Source: Verrucomicrobiota bacterium (GTDB lineage Bacteria; Verrucomicrobiota; Verrucomicrobiia; Limisphaerales; UBA1319). From it: DNA of 64,000 nt. This document shows, in pieces, positions 48,544-58,336 of the stretch (its first letter is position 1; every line of letters starts with the position of its first letter). The DNA lies in assembly GCA_022711435.1 (NCBI GenBank), contig JAKLFB010000007.1, positions 1-64,000 of the forward strand, given 5' to 3'. Position numbers and translations under genes: made by a program. The notes under the pieces were generated by a model. The model saw only the letters and a program-made list of their open reading frames with translations, was not told where the DNA came from and ran no database searches.

Positions 48544-49700
48544 TCGACGACCTGCAGGTTGCGGAAGGAGAGATCGGTTGTGGGATCGTGGCCCTGGAGG
48601 CTGAGGACGCCGGCCTGGGCGCGATAGCCCTGGCGCGCGTTTTCGTGCGGCGGGCGGGAGTCGAGGAAATCGCTGACCATGATTCCATTCACCCACACGG
48701 CAAGGTGCCGTCCGTGGGCGACGATGGTTTTTTGAAACCACTCGCGGTCGTTGGGGATGACCCGGCGCGCAGCCTGCCGGTTGTAGATGGCGCCGGTCCC
48801 GAAATCGACCGGTTTGGCGCGGTCATTGCCCTCCCACTGGTTGCGGATCTGGCTTTCGTAGCCGCTCCAGAACTGGCCGGGCAATGCCCGGAAAAACACG
48901 CCGCTGTTGAGATGCGTCCCGTTCGAGATGATCTCGAGCTGGAAGATGAAATCGCCGTATTGCCCAGCGGACTGGAGATCGCCGTTGCCATTCTTGACGT
49001 TCAGCCATCCTTCCGGAGTGACGGAGTAGACCGATTTGTGGCCCGGGATCTCGCGCCAGCCCGTCAGGTCTTTGCCGTTGAAGATGCTCCGGAGGCCGAG
49101 CGGCCGGATCTTGAGGTTGCGGAACCGCACCGTTCCTTTGCCGTCGAACTGCTGGAGGCAGATCGCGCCCCGGGCAAAGCGGGCATCCGTGGTCTCGAGC
49201 ACGGTTCGGCCATCGAGCCTGACCGAGATGCGATCGCCTTCGGCGGTCAGGTCCAGGCCGGTCCACCGGCCCGTTGTCGACGCCTTCACCGCCGCCGGCG
49301 CAACACCGCAGATGCTGCCCGTCGGCCATCGCTCGTGCGCATCCCGGATGTTGACCTCGCAGGCGCTCGCGGAATCAATGGCGCCCTCGGCCGGGCAACG
49401 GAAAAACACGCCGCTGTCGGCCGCCTCGTCGATCCAGAAATCTGCACGGAGACGGAAGTCGGCAAACTCGGTCGTGGTCTCGAGGAAGCCGGCGCCGGAG
49501 CGGCTTTCGATGGCGCTGTCGCGAACGACCCATTGGGCATTCCCGACGGATTTCCATCCGAACAGCGTGTTGCCGTCGAACAGGAGGATCCAGCCGTCGG
49601 ACAGCTCCTGCGGAGTGAGGGTGTTGGGCTCGCCGGCCGCTGCTGGCAGGGAGCCGCCGATCAGGAGGCCGGCCAGGATCATCGAATGGGTCGTTTTCAT
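48522..49700 (-). CDS. Secreted protein with two DUF1080 (3-keto-disaccharide hydrolase-type) domains
   Basis: 392 residues. Signal peptide MKTTHSMILAGLLIGGSLPAAAG. Two tandem DUF1080 domains start at LSDGWILLFDGNTLFGWKSV and at LRSIFNGKDLTGWREIPG; each has the family's concanavalin-like strands (FRLRADFWIDEAADSGVFFR; FIFQLEIISNGTHLNSGVFFR). Members studied elsewhere hydrolyse 3-keto-glycosides or bind sugars, and they are very frequent in Planctomycetes and Verrucomicrobia. It ends ...NLQVVELPPARR, and a PEP-CTERM tail lies immediately after in another frame. It is likely periplasmic or extracellular. Confidence 0.85.
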   Translation of the reverse strand: MKTTHSMILAGLLIGGSLPAAAGEPNTLTPQELSDGWILLFDGNTLFGWKSVGNAQWVVRDSAIESRSGAGFLETTTEFADFRLRADFWIDEAADSGVFFRCPAEGAIDSASACEVNIRDAHERWPTGSICGVAPAAVKASTTGRWTGLDLTAEGDRISVRLDGRTVLETTDARFARGAICLQQFDGKGTVRFRNLKIRPLGLRSIFNGKDLTGWREIPGHKSVYSVTPEGWLNVKNGNGDLQSAGQYGDFIFQLEIISNGTHLNSGVFFRALPGQFWSGYESQIRNQWEGNDRAKPVDFGTGAIYNRQAARRVIPNDREWFQKTIVAHGRHLAVWVNGIMVSDFLDSRPPHENARQGYRAQAGVLSLQGHDPTTDLSFRNLQVVELPPARR

Positions 49701-49783
49701 CGGTAGGGTGTTATTGGGACATGAACACGGCGCAATTGCCTACGCAAGCGGCTGACGGTTATCAAGCCAAAAGCCATCGCGAG

Positions 49784-51121
49784 TCACGGGGGCGGGGCGG
49801 GGCGCTCGGGCTCGCGGGTGAGCTTGAGGCGCGCGACGCGCAGGCCGTCCATTTCCTCGACCCGGAGCCGGAAGCGGCCCAGGGCCAGGCAATCCCCCAC
49901 CTTGGGAAACCCGCCCAGCCGCTGGGTCAGGAGCCCGCTGGTGGTGTTGATGCCCTCCTCCTGGAGTGGCTCGCCGATCAGGTCCGCCAGCTCGTGCAGG
50001 GGCAGCGCTCCGGACAGCTCCCACGCCTGGTCCCCGCGCGGCTCGAGCAGCGGTTTCTCCTGGTCGAACTCGTCCTGGATCTGGCCCACGATCTCCTCGA
50101 GCACGTTCTCCAAGGTCACCATGCCCACCGTGCCGCCGTATTCGTCCACCACGATGGCGAAGTGCAGCCGCCGCTCCAGGAACAGGGTCAGCAGGCTCTC
50201 GAGCCGGGCCGTTTCCGGCACGTAGATGAGCGGCCGCATCACGGCGGTCAGGTCCGCCCCCGACCGCGCCTTCAGGCGCTGGGCATAGAGATCCTTCAGG
50301 TGCACCACGCCCAGCGTCCGGTCGACATCGCCCTCCTCGCAGAGCGGGAAGCGCGAGTAGCGGGTCTTCTCGGCGGTCTCGAGGCAGTCGGTCATGCTGG
50401 CTTGGGTGCTGAGGCCGACGATCTCGCGGCGGGGGCGCATGACCTCGCGGGCGACCCGGCGGCGCAGATCGAGCGCGTTGAGGACGAGGTCGCGCCCGAC
50501 CCGGGAGCCGCCCACACGAGCCTGGGTGGCCAGGAACAGGAGGCGGAGCTCCTCCTCGGAATGGGTCAGCTCCAGCTCGGTTGCCGGCTCGATGCCGAAC
50601 CGGTGCAGCAGCCATTGCGACGACTCGTTGAGAACCCAGATGAACGGGTACGAGACCGCGTAAAACCATCGGACCGGCTCGGCCACCCACAGCGTGGTCG
50701 GCAGCGTGCGCCGGATGGCCAGCGATTTCGGCGCCAGCTCGCCCACCACGATCAGCAGGAACGTGTTGATCAGGAACCCCACCAGGATGCTGATCGTATG
50801 CTGGACCCGGGGCGAATCGATGCCGAGCAGGTCGAACAGCGGGGCAAGAAAGGCCGCAAACACCGGCGCCGCCAGGGCGCCCAGCGCCAGGCCGACAACC
50901 GTGATCCCGAGCTGCGTCGCGCTGATGTACGCGTCGAGGTTGCCGAGAATCTCCCGGGCGATCCGCGCCCGCCGGTGGCCCTTCTGAATCAGCGGGGCCA
51001 GCTGGGTCTCGCGGATCCGGACCAGGGCGAACTCGGCGGCCACGAAGAAGGCGTTGGCCACCACCAGGCCGAGCACCAGGACGGCTTTCAAACCGAGCAG
51101 GATGACTTGGCCCGTGTCCAT
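49784..51121 (-). CDS. CNNM/CorC-type membrane protein with CBS pair (third in tandem)
   Basis: 445 residues from the ATG at 51121. DUF21/CNNM membrane domain (AVLVLGLVVANAFFVAAEFALVRIRETQ, LVGFLINTFLLIVVGELAPKSLAIRR), two CBS domains (MRPRREIVGLSTQASMTDCLE; FAIVVDEYGGTVGMVTLENVLEEIVG), and a C-terminal CorC_HlyC domain (ELSGALPLHELADLIGEPL). Family members export or sense Mg2+ and related cations; older names call them haemolysins. It begins one base after the stop of the middle gene of the trio. It is the most canonical of the three. Confidence 0.9.
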   Translation of the reverse strand: MDTGQVILLGLKAVLVLGLVVANAFFVAAEFALVRIRETQLAPLIQKGHRRARIAREILGNLDAYISATQLGITVVGLALGALAAPVFAAFLAPLFDLLGIDSPRVQHTISILVGFLINTFLLIVVGELAPKSLAIRRTLPTTLWVAEPVRWFYAVSYPFIWVLNESSQWLLHRFGIEPATELELTHSEEELRLLFLATQARVGGSRVGRDLVLNALDLRRRVAREVMRPRREIVGLSTQASMTDCLETAEKTRYSRFPLCEEGDVDRTLGVVHLKDLYAQRLKARSGADLTAVMRPLIYVPETARLESLLTLFLERRLHFAIVVDEYGGTVGMVTLENVLEEIVGQIQDEFDQEKPLLEPRGDQAWELSGALPLHELADLIGEPLQEEGINTTSGLLTQRLGGFPKVGDCLALGRFRLRVEEMDGLRVARLKLTREPERPAPPP

Positions 51122-51122
51122 G

Positions 51123-52115
51123 CTAGAGATGCACCTCCCCGAACGCCACCCGCAGGATGTCCTGGAGACAGGCGATGCCGATCTCGCGCCGATCCCGCCC
51201 GAGCACGATCGCCATGCGATGCCCGCTGCGCTGCATCCGGCGCAGCGCGATCTCCAAGCGCACATCTTCGTCCAGATAGATCGTGGGCTTCACGTGCTCC
51301 CCCGCGGGGCGGTCCGCCCGGGGATCGGCCTGGTAGAGGAGCGCCTTCAGGCTGACGACGCCCACGACGCGCCGGGGCTCGCCCCCGGCCGCCTGCCAGA
51401 CCGGCAGGCGAGTGAGCCGATGCTCCCGGCACAGCTCCAGCACCCGGCTCATCGGCGTCTCGGTGGTCACGCTCACGACCTGATCCATGCCCCGGACGAT
51501 CTGTCCGACCCGCAGGTTCTGCAGGTCCAGCACCCAGTTGATCATGGCGCGCTCCTGCGAGCTCAACCCCTGCGCCGACTCCTGCATCAGCGCCCGCAGC
51601 TCCTCCCGATTGCCAAACATCCGGCCTGTGAACATCCGCCCTCCGGTCCAGCGCAACAGGAGTCGCGCCAGCCACGTCACCAGCGCCACCGCCGGCGACA
51701 GACCCAGATAGACCCACCGGAAAGGCCGCACCAGCCCCAGGCAAAGCCGGTTCGGAATGCGCTGGAACAGCAGCTTGGGCAGCAGATCGCCGACCGCATA
51801 CAGGAGGAACACGCCGACCAGCAAGGCCAGGCCCAGAAGCAGCGGGCGGCTCCCCCAAAGCCCGTGCAGGCCGATCGCCACCAGGGCGATCACCAGAAAG
51901 TTCGACACCGTGCTGCCCACCAAGATCGTCCAGAAGAAAGGCTCCGGCTCGTCCAGATAGCTCAGCAGCAGCCGCGCCCGGGCGTCCCCCTGCCGCGATC
52001 GCTGGCGAATCCGCAGGCGGCTCAGCGCGAAGACCCCCGCCTCCATCCCCGACAGGAAGAACGAGAGCGCCAGCGCGCACCCCATCGCGGTCCAGTGAAG
52101 CCAAGCAGGTTCCAT
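51123..52115 (-). CDS. CNNM/CorC-type membrane protein lacking the C-terminal domain (second in tandem)
   Basis: 330 residues. DUF21/CNNM membrane domain (LALSFFLSGMEAGVFALSRLRI, LLLGLALLVGVFLLYAVGDLLPKLLF) and one CBS pair (VSVTTETPMSRVLELCREHRLTRLPVW; MAIVLGRDRREIGIACLQDILRVAFG). The CorC_HlyC domain present in both neighbours is missing. The GEL-PK motif is changed to GDLLPK. It starts one base after the stop of the first gene of the trio. It may form mixed dimers with its neighbours; cation specificity unknown. Confidence 0.87.
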   Translation of the reverse strand: MEPAWLHWTAMGCALALSFFLSGMEAGVFALSRLRIRQRSRQGDARARLLLSYLDEPEPFFWTILVGSTVSNFLVIALVAIGLHGLWGSRPLLLGLALLVGVFLLYAVGDLLPKLLFQRIPNRLCLGLVRPFRWVYLGLSPAVALVTWLARLLLRWTGGRMFTGRMFGNREELRALMQESAQGLSSQERAMINWVLDLQNLRVGQIVRGMDQVVSVTTETPMSRVLELCREHRLTRLPVWQAAGGEPRRVVGVVSLKALLYQADPRADRPAGEHVKPTIYLDEDVRLEIALRRMQRSGHRMAIVLGRDRREIGIACLQDILRVAFGEVHL

Positions 52116-52116
52116 G

Positions 52117-53358
52117 TCAGAATGCCCCCCGCTTTCCCATCCGCTCCACGAGGATCTCCCGGACGCGGCGCTCGTCGGCCTGCGACGCCGTCAGCCGCAG
52201 CCCGCCAAAGACCGCCGATTCCCCGGGCCGGGGCACCCGCTCCAGCCGCTGGACCAGCAGGCCGCCCATCGTCTCCACCTCGGCCGCCTCACCCATCTCC
52301 GGGTATTCGCGCCGGAAATCGTCCAGGCGCATCGTCCCGTTGACGCGCCAGGCCCCCTCCCGAAGCTTCTCCATCACGAACCCGGCCGCTTCGCCCTCGC
52401 TTCGAATCTCGCCGATCATCGCCTCGAGGATGTCCTCGGTGCTGACCAGGCCGGCGGTCCCGCCATATTCATCGAGGACGATGGCCAGCCCCCGCTGCTG
52501 CCGCTGCAGGCTTTCGAGCAGCCGCAGCAGGTTCATCGAGGCCGGCACGAACGACGGCAGCTCGATCGCCTCCGCCATGTCCACCTGCGGATCCAGCAGC
52601 AGGACCCGGGTGTTGAGCACGCCGACGATGGTGTCGGGGGTTTCGTCGTAGATCGGCAGGCGCCGGTGCTTGTGCTTGCGGGCTGCGGCGATCATCTCCT
52701 CGATGGTCAAATCGTCGGAGATGCAGGCCATCTGGGCGCGCGGCCGCATCACCTCGCGCGCGGTGCGGCGATCGAGGTTGATGATCTGGAGAATGATCTC
52801 CTTTTCCGACTCGGCCAGAGTGCCCTGCTGGTAGGCCATCTCGAGGAGCTCCTGGTATTCCTCGTCGCTCACCGAGGGCGAGGCCGGTGGCAGCCGCGAC
52901 ACCATCAGCCGCAGCAGCAGCCGGGTGAGCCCTTGCGCCAGCCTTCGCACCGGCCGGCTCAGCCCGAGCCAGACCCGCATCGGCCGCGCGATGCGCCGGG
53001 ACCAGTACTCGGGCATCCGCACCGCCAGGGCCTTGGGCCCCACCTCACCCCCGAACAGGATCAAAGCCAGGACCGCCGCCAGGATCAGCCCCGTGGGCCA
53101 ATCCGTCCACAGAACCAGCCCCAGGCCCAGCACCACGATCCCGGCATTGGCGAGCGTGTTGCCCAAGGCCAGGCTCGCCAGCAGATCTTGCGGCTGATCC
53201 AGCAGCCAGGCCACGTCGCTTCCATGGACCGGATCCTCCTGTCCCAGCCGCCGCGCCTGCCACCGGTTCAACGACAACAGGGCCGTCTCCGCCAGGGCGA
53301 AAAAGAAGCTCATCCCGGCAAACACGCCCATTAGCAGGATCATCCAGGGCGGCGTCAC
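52117..53358 (-). CDS. CNNM/CorC-type membrane protein with CBS pair (first in tandem)
   Basis: 413 residues. DUF21/CNNM domain (GVFAGMSFFFALAETALLSLNRWQARR; FGGEVGPKALAVRMP), CBS pair (MRPRAQMACISDDLTIEEMIAAA; LAIVLDEYGGTAGLVSTEDILEAMIG) and C-terminal CorC_HlyC domain (WRVNGTMRLDDFRREYPEMG). First gene of a three-gene operon with single-base gaps. Likely a Mg2+/Co2+ efflux or homeostasis component. Its promoter should lie in the 234-base region shared with the divergent macA-like gene. Confidence 0.9.
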   Translation of the reverse strand: MTPPWMILLMGVFAGMSFFFALAETALLSLNRWQARRLGQEDPVHGSDVAWLLDQPQDLLASLALGNTLANAGIVVLGLGLVLWTDWPTGLILAAVLALILFGGEVGPKALAVRMPEYWSRRIARPMRVWLGLSRPVRRLAQGLTRLLLRLMVSRLPPASPSVSDEEYQELLEMAYQQGTLAESEKEIILQIINLDRRTAREVMRPRAQMACISDDLTIEEMIAAARKHKHRRLPIYDETPDTIVGVLNTRVLLLDPQVDMAEAIELPSFVPASMNLLRLLESLQRQQRGLAIVLDEYGGTAGLVSTEDILEAMIGEIRSEGEAAGFVMEKLREGAWRVNGTMRLDDFRREYPEMGEAAEVETMGGLLVQRLERVPRPGESAVFGGLRLTASQADERRVREILVERMGKRGAF

Positions 53359-53592
53359 GGTCGGCCGTCCTTTCGAGCCCTTGGCGGGTCAGTTTGTTGC
53401 CTCATGGTCTTCTTCGGCTCAGGATGGGATCGATCGCGGGTATTGCACCCGCAATCTGCGCGCCATAACCGCGACGGTGCCCTCATGGAGACGGCCGTGT
53501 CAATACTATTGACTGACAGCCCGCACCGGGCCAGTTTGTGATTGACCCGCAGGCTGGCAAGGCCGTCAATGCGACGCGGACAGGATGATTGC

Positions 53593-54879
53593 ATGAACAG
53601 GGCTCGATCGCGTTCGTTGGGGAGATGGCTGGCGGTGATCCTGCTTGCGGCTGGCGGCGTGGCCGGCTGGCGGTGGTATGCGGGGCGGAACGGGCCGGAG
53701 CCCCTCGATTATCGGACGGCGCCCGTCACGCGCGGCGACATCACTCAATTGATCACGGCCAACGGCCAGCTCAGCCCCGTCCAGAGCGTCACCGTCGGCA
53801 GCCAGGTGTCCGGGATCATCACGAAGATCCTGGCGGATTTCAACTCGCAGGTCACCAACGGCCAGGTGCTGGCCCAGATCGATCCCTCGGCGATCCGCCA
53901 ATCGCTCACTCAGGCCGAGGCCGAGCTGGCCAGCGCCCGCGCCAGCCTCGAGCTGGCCGCGCTAAATCATCGCCGGGCCCAGGAGCTGGTGGCATCCCAG
54001 CTGATCGCGCAGTCCGAATACGACCAGAGCCTGGTGAGCCTCCACCAGGCCGAGGCGGCCGTCCGCATGCGCGAGGCCGCCGTCGAGAAGGTGCGGGTTG
54101 ATCTGGAGCGGACGACGATCTATTCGCCAATCGACGGGATTGTGATCTCGCGGGCGGTGGACATGGGCCAAACCGTGGCCGCCAGCTTCAACACGCCCAC
54201 CCTCTTCCTCATCGCCAACGACCTCCGGAAGATGCGGATCGAGGCGGCTGTGTCTGAGGCGGACGTCGGGGGCGTGACCGAAGGCCAGCGGGCGACGTTC
54301 ACCGTGGATGCCTACCTGGGGCGCCAGTTCGCGGGTCAGGTCAGCCAGGTCCGGTTCGCGCCCGTCACCAACCAGAATGTCGTCAATTACATTGCCATCG
54401 TCGATGTCAACAATGACGATCTCAAGCTGCGTCCCGGCATGACGGCCAACGCCTCGATCATCACGGGCGAACGGCGGGACGTCCTGTGTCTGCCCAGCGC
54501 CGCCCTTCGGTTTCGTCCTCCCGAGAACGCCCTGGTGATCGGCGGCACCTCGGCGCCGCCCGCGGGGGCATCCCTTGCGAGCGAACGCCGCGGGCCGGGC
54601 GCCGGCGGAGGCCGCCCGATGGGGCCGCAAGCCGCGGCCGGGGCCGCGGAGAAGCCCGCCACGCGCACGATCTATCTGGTCGAGACCAACACCTCGGGGG
54701 TGGGGCTCCGTCCCGTGTCGGTCCGGCTGGGGATCAGCGACAGCCAGTCCATCGAGGCGATCGAGGGCGTGAAGGAGGGCGACCAGGTTGCGATCGGCCT
54801 GAACCAGACGGCGGCGCGTCCGGGGACGGCGGCGGCCTCGAGCCCGTTTGGCGGGCCATTCGGACGGCCTCCGCGGTGA
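53593..54879 (+). CDS. MacA-like periplasmic adaptor (HlyD family) of ABC exporter
   Basis: 428 residues from the ATG at 53593. One N-terminal membrane anchor (GRWLAVILLAAGGVAGWRWYAG), then the lipoyl/barrel-sandwich half (ITANGQLSPVQSVTVGSQVSG), a helical hairpin (about 110-170), the second lipoyl half (TTIYSPIDGIVISRAVDMGQTVAASF), a beta-barrel domain and a membrane-proximal domain. A Gly/Ala/Pro-rich insert (GPGAGGGRPMGPQAAAGAA) sits before the last part. It connects the MacB-type pump to an outer-membrane channel, which is not encoded here. First gene of an operon with the ATPase and permease. Confidence 0.92.
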   Translation: MNRARSRSLGRWLAVILLAAGGVAGWRWYAGRNGPEPLDYRTAPVTRGDITQLITANGQLSPVQSVTVGSQVSGIITKILADFNSQVTNGQVLAQIDPSAIRQSLTQAEAELASARASLELAALNHRRAQELVASQLIAQSEYDQSLVSLHQAEAAVRMREAAVEKVRVDLERTTIYSPIDGIVISRAVDMGQTVAASFNTPTLFLIANDLRKMRIEAAVSEADVGGVTEGQRATFTVDAYLGRQFAGQVSQVRFAPVTNQNVVNYIAIVDVNNDDLKLRPGMTANASIITGERRDVLCLPSAALRFRPPENALVIGGTSAPPAGASLASERRGPGAGGGRPMGPQAAAGAAEKPATRTIYLVETNTSGVGLRPVSVRLGISDSQSIEAIEGVKEGDQVAIGLNQTAARPGTAAASSPFGGPFGRPPR

Positions 54880-54902
54880 TTCGGGCTCTCGGCTTCCCGA
54901 CC

Positions 54903-55664
54903 ATGACGCCTGTGGTTCAACTCGATGAGATGGTCCGGACGTATTTTACGGGCGAGGTCGAGGTGCCGGCGGTGCGGGGTGTATCCTTGTCGGTCGAGGC
55001 GGGCGAGTTCGTCGCCATCATGGGCGCGAGCGGCTCGGGCAAATCGACGCTGATGAACACGATTGGCTGCCTGGACCGGCCGACGGCGGGCCGCTACCAG
55101 CTCAACGGGGTGGATGTGGGCGGGCTGAACCGAGACGAGCTGGCCGACCTGCGCAATCAGGAGATCGGCTTTGTGTTCCAGGGCTTCAACCTGCTGGCGC
55201 GGACGTCGGCGCTCGAGAATGTGGAGCTGCCGCTGCTGTATGCGCGGCCCACGCTGGGACGGCGCGAGCAGAAGGAGCGCGCGGCGCGCGCCCTGGCGCT
55301 GGTCGGGCTCGAGGACCGGGCCGGCCACCATCCCAACCAGCTCTCCGGAGGGCAGCAGCAGCGCGTGGCGATCGCGCGCGCCCTGGTGAACGAGCCGCGT
55401 CTGCTGCTGGCCGACGAGCCAACGGGCAACCTGGACACAAAGACCAGCCTCGAAATCATGGGCATCTTCCAGGATCTCAACGGCCAGGGCATGACGATCA
55501 TCATGGTGACGCACGAGCTCGATATCGCGCGGTATTGCCGGCGGCAGGTGGTGATGCGGGACGGGCGCCTGGTCAGCGATCAGGCGGTGCGGGACCGGCT
55601 GATGGCATCGGGCGAGCTGGACCGCCTGCGGCAGGAGCATCAGGCCATGAACCTTTCCCCATGA
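54903..55664 (+). CDS. MacB/LolD-type ABC transporter ATP-binding protein
   Basis: 253 residues: Walker [11 protein letters not shown]-loop [12 protein letters not shown], signature [15 protein letters not shown], Walker [14 protein letters not shown]-loop MVTHELD. It powers the MacB-type permease encoded next; their coding regions overlap by four bases (ATGA). In E. coli MacB these are one chain; here ATPase and membrane part are separate, as in many other phyla. The substrate may be a lipopeptide, peptide or macrolide, and cannot be told from sequence. Confidence 0.95.
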   Translation: MTPVVQLDEMVRTYFTGEVEVPAVRGVSLSVEAGEFVAIMGASGSGKSTLMNTIGCLDRPTAGRYQLNGVDVGGLNRDELADLRNQEIGFVFQGFNLLARTSALENVELPLLYARPTLGRREQKERAARALALVGLEDRAGHHPNQLSGGQQQRVAIARALVNEPRLLLADEPTGNLDTKTSLEIMGIFQDLNGQGMTIIMVTHELDIARYCRRQVVMRDGRLVSDQAVRDRLMASGELDRLRQEHQAMNLSP

Positions 55665-56881
55665 GACTGCTCGCCACTTTGTCGATGGCCATCCGGGCCC
55701 TGCGGCGCAACCTGCTCCGGACGCTGCTCACGATGCTGGGGATCATCATCGGCGTGGGGGCGGTGATCGCCATGGTCAGCATCGGCAACGGCGCCAAGGC
55801 CCAGGTCGAGGCGCAGATCGCCTCGCTGGGGCAGAATGTCATCATGATCCTCTCCGGCCAGGTGACGCGAGGCGGATTCTCGATGGGGTTCGGGAGCGCG
55901 CCGACGCTGACCAAAGGGGATTACGAGGCACTCCGGAACGAGGCGCACAGCATCCAGGGCGTCAGCCCCGAGGTCCGATCCTTTGTCCAGATCGCCGCCG
56001 GCAACCAGAATCTCAACACCCAGGTCTTCGGAGTGGGGGAGGATTACCTCGAGATCCGCGCCTGGCCGCTGCGCTCCGGCTCCAACTTCACCGAGACCGA
56101 TGTCCGCAACGCCGCCAAGGTCGCCGTCATCGGCCAGACCACAGCGACCACGCTCTTCGGCGACAGCGATCCGGTGGGCCAGGTGGTCCGGATCAAGAAC
56201 GCTCCGTTCACGATCGTCGGCGCCCTGGCGCCGAAGGGGATGGCGATGATGGGCAACGACCAGGACGACATCATCCTGGTCCCTTACACGAGCGCCATGG
56301 TCCGGCTGACGGGGGCGACCACGTTCCGGTCGTTTCTGGTTCAGGCGGCCGCCGGCTCCGGCCAGTTGGCGCGGACCCAGGAGGAAATCGTCGAGCTGCT
56401 GCGCCAGCGCCACAGGATCGGGCCGGACCGCGACGACGATTTCATGGTCCGGACCCAGGAGGAGATCGCAGCCATGGCGACATCCACCTCGCGGATCATG
56501 ACCGTGCTGCTGGGCGCCATCGCGGGCGTCTCGCTCCTGGTGGGCGGCATCGGGATCATGAACATCATGCTCGTCAGCGTGACTGAGCGGACCCGCGAGA
56601 TCGGGCTGAGGCTGGCGGTGGGCGCCCGGAGCCGGGATATCCTCTGGCAGTTCCTGATCGAGGCGGTGGTCCTGAGCGTGGCGGGCGGCCTGCTGGGCAT
56701 CGGGCTGGGCGTGGGCGGCGCGCGCGCCGTGTCCGCCAACTTCGGCTGGACGACGCTGGTCTCGGCCCAGTCCATCGTCCTGGCGTTTGCCTTCAGCGCC
56801 GCCATCGGGGTGTTCTTCGGGTTTTACCCGGCCCGGCAGGCGTCGCGTCTGGACCCGATCGAGGCCCTGCATTACGAGTGA
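55661..56881 (+). CDS. MacB-type ABC transporter permease
   Basis: 406 residues: TM1 (LLTMLGIIIGVGAVIAMVSIGNG), a large periplasmic MacB-PCD domain (about 45-280), then three TMs of the FtsX core (GGIGIMNIMLVSVTERTREIGLRLAVGARSRDIL, VVLSVAGGLLGIGLGVGGARAV, VLAFAFSAAIGVFFGFYPARQASRLDPIEALHYE). These are mechanotransmission-type exporters that drive substrates out of the periplasm rather than across the inner membrane. Third gene of the exporter operon, and the M14 gene starts 9 bases after it. Confidence 0.95.
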   Translation: MRLLATLSMAIRALRRNLLRTLLTMLGIIIGVGAVIAMVSIGNGAKAQVEAQIASLGQNVIMILSGQVTRGGFSMGFGSAPTLTKGDYEALRNEAHSIQGVSPEVRSFVQIAAGNQNLNTQVFGVGEDYLEIRAWPLRSGSNFTETDVRNAAKVAVIGQTTATTLFGDSDPVGQVVRIKNAPFTIVGALAPKGMAMMGNDQDDIILVPYTSAMVRLTGATTFRSFLVQAAAGSGQLARTQEEIVELLRQRHRIGPDRDDDFMVRTQEEIAAMATSTSRIMTVLLGAIAGVSLLVGGIGIMNIMLVSVTERTREIGLRLAVGARSRDILWQFLIEAVVLSVAGGLLGIGLGVGGARAVSANFGWTTLVSAQSIVLAFAFSAAIGVFFGFYPARQASRLDPIEALHYE

Positions 56882-56890
56882 GCTGAAACG

Positions 56891-58231
56891 ATGATGAAGT
56901 CGATGAGCAAGCGAGAATCGATCCGCTGGATCGCGGGCCGCTGCGGGCGCGCTGCGGGCGCGTGCGGGGTGATCGGCTGGGGGGCATGCCTGGCCGCGTG
57001 CGCCGAGCCGGCCCTTGTCCCCGGCCCCGCGCAGCGCGAGGATCCGACTCCGGCCGCCGCGTTCCGCATCGACGCGGATTATCCCGGCGGCAACATCGTT
57101 GTGGAGCGGATCCAGGGGCGGACGGTCTGGGTGGCGCCCGACCAGCGCGACACGGTGCCGAACCAATGGTGGTTCTATTTCAGCTTCCGCCTGCGGGCGC
57201 CCGCGCAGACGCCGGTGGCCGTGGTGTTCACGGGCCGCAATCCCCTGGGGGTGCGAGGCCCGGCGGTCAGCATCGATGGCGGCGCGCATTGGCGGTGGAT
57301 GGGCGCCGGCGCTGTGCGATCGTCGCGGGGCGCCGACGGCCGGCCGGCGTGGTCGTTCGACGCCGAAGTCCCCGCAGGCGCGTCTGAGGCGCGCTACGCG
57401 TTCTGCCCGCCTTATCTCGAGTCTCACCTGAAAGCCTGGCTCGATCGCCATCGGGATCACCCGAATCTCGCGGTTGAGACGCTGGTTCGGAGCCGCGCGG
57501 GCCGGCCGGTCGAGATGCTGCGGGCGGGCTGTCTGGACCGGTCGCGGTCGGCTGGCGTTGTCATCGTCACGTCGCGGCATCACTGCTGCGAGGCGATGGC
57601 CACCTATGCGCTCGAAGGATGTCTCGAGGCCGTCCTGGCCGACGACGAGGCCGGGCGGCAGTGGCGGAAGGCGTGGGAGCTGGTGGCGATCCCGTTCATG
57701 GACAAGGACGGCGTCGAGGCGGGCGACCAGGGGAAATACCGCGCCCCGCACGATCACAACCGCGATTACATCGATGCGCCGCTCTATCCGGAGGTGGCGG
57801 CCCTGATGGAGCGGGGGCGGCGATGGGGGGACTGCGTGCGGGTGTTCCTGGACCTGCATTGCCCTCACATCCGCGGCGAATGGAATGACCGGGCCTATTT
57901 CGTGGGGTCTCCCGAGCCCGAGTTCTGGGAGAGGGAAAAGGCATTCGCCGCCGTGCTCGAACGAGTCCAGGAGGGCCCGATTCGATTTCGCGCGGAGGAT
58001 TGCCTGGCATACGGCCTGGCGTGGAACCGGAGCGGCAACGATCCGGCGGGCCGTTCGAGCTCGGCCTGGGCGCGCTCGGCGTTTCCCCGGGCCGCGCTGG
58101 TGGCGAGCATGGAGATCGCCTATGCGGATGCGCTGGGCATCGAAGTGAATGCCGAGAGCGCGCGGGCGCTGGGGCGGGACCTGGGTCGCGCGCTGGCCGC
58201 CTACCTGGCGGCTGCGGGAGGCGGGCGCTGA
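56891..58231 (+). CDS. M14-family zinc carboxypeptidase, probable lipoprotein
   Basis: 446 residues. N-terminus with a possible lipobox (GWGACLAAC, Cys37). A beta-sandwich region (about 55-165, GNIVVERIQGRTVWVAPDQR) resembles the N-terminal domain of cytosolic-carboxypeptidase-like M14 proteins. The peptidase part has the zinc ligands H231 and E234 (SRHHCCEAM), substrate Arg/Asn-type motif (HDHNRDYID), third ligand in DLHCPH, and the general base in VASMEIAYAD. It removes C-terminal residues from peptides. It begins 9 bases after the permease gene, so it is probably co-transcribed with the exporter; a role in processing the exported peptide is a guess. Confidence 0.82.
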   Translation: MMKSMSKRESIRWIAGRCGRAAGACGVIGWGACLAACAEPALVPGPAQREDPTPAAAFRIDADYPGGNIVVERIQGRTVWVAPDQRDTVPNQWWFYFSFRLRAPAQTPVAVVFTGRNPLGVRGPAVSIDGGAHWRWMGAGAVRSSRGADGRPAWSFDAEVPAGASEARYAFCPPYLESHLKAWLDRHRDHPNLAVETLVRSRAGRPVEMLRAGCLDRSRSAGVVIVTSRHHCCEAMATYALEGCLEAVLADDEAGRQWRKAWELVAIPFMDKDGVEAGDQGKYRAPHDHNRDYIDAPLYPEVAALMERGRRWGDCVRVFLDLHCPHIRGEWNDRAYFVGSPEPEFWEREKAFAAVLERVQEGPIRFRAEDCLAYGLAWNRSGNDPAGRSSSAWARSAFPRAALVASMEIAYADALGIEVNAESARALGRDLGRALAAYLAAAGGGR

Positions 58232-58336
58232 GGTTGCCGCCGTCCCATTCGGCATCCGCGCCTTCGATCAGGGGGCCCTCATCCCCATGGCGCAGCGGCT
58301 GGAAATCTGTGGCCCTCCGGCCGGCAGGACGGCACA

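Noticed and set aside
53500..53520. GTCAA-TACTA-TTGAC palindrome as another copy of the AGTTGACAT element end
   Set aside because: Only five bases match on each arm and the spacing differs; too short to link to the RAYT motif.
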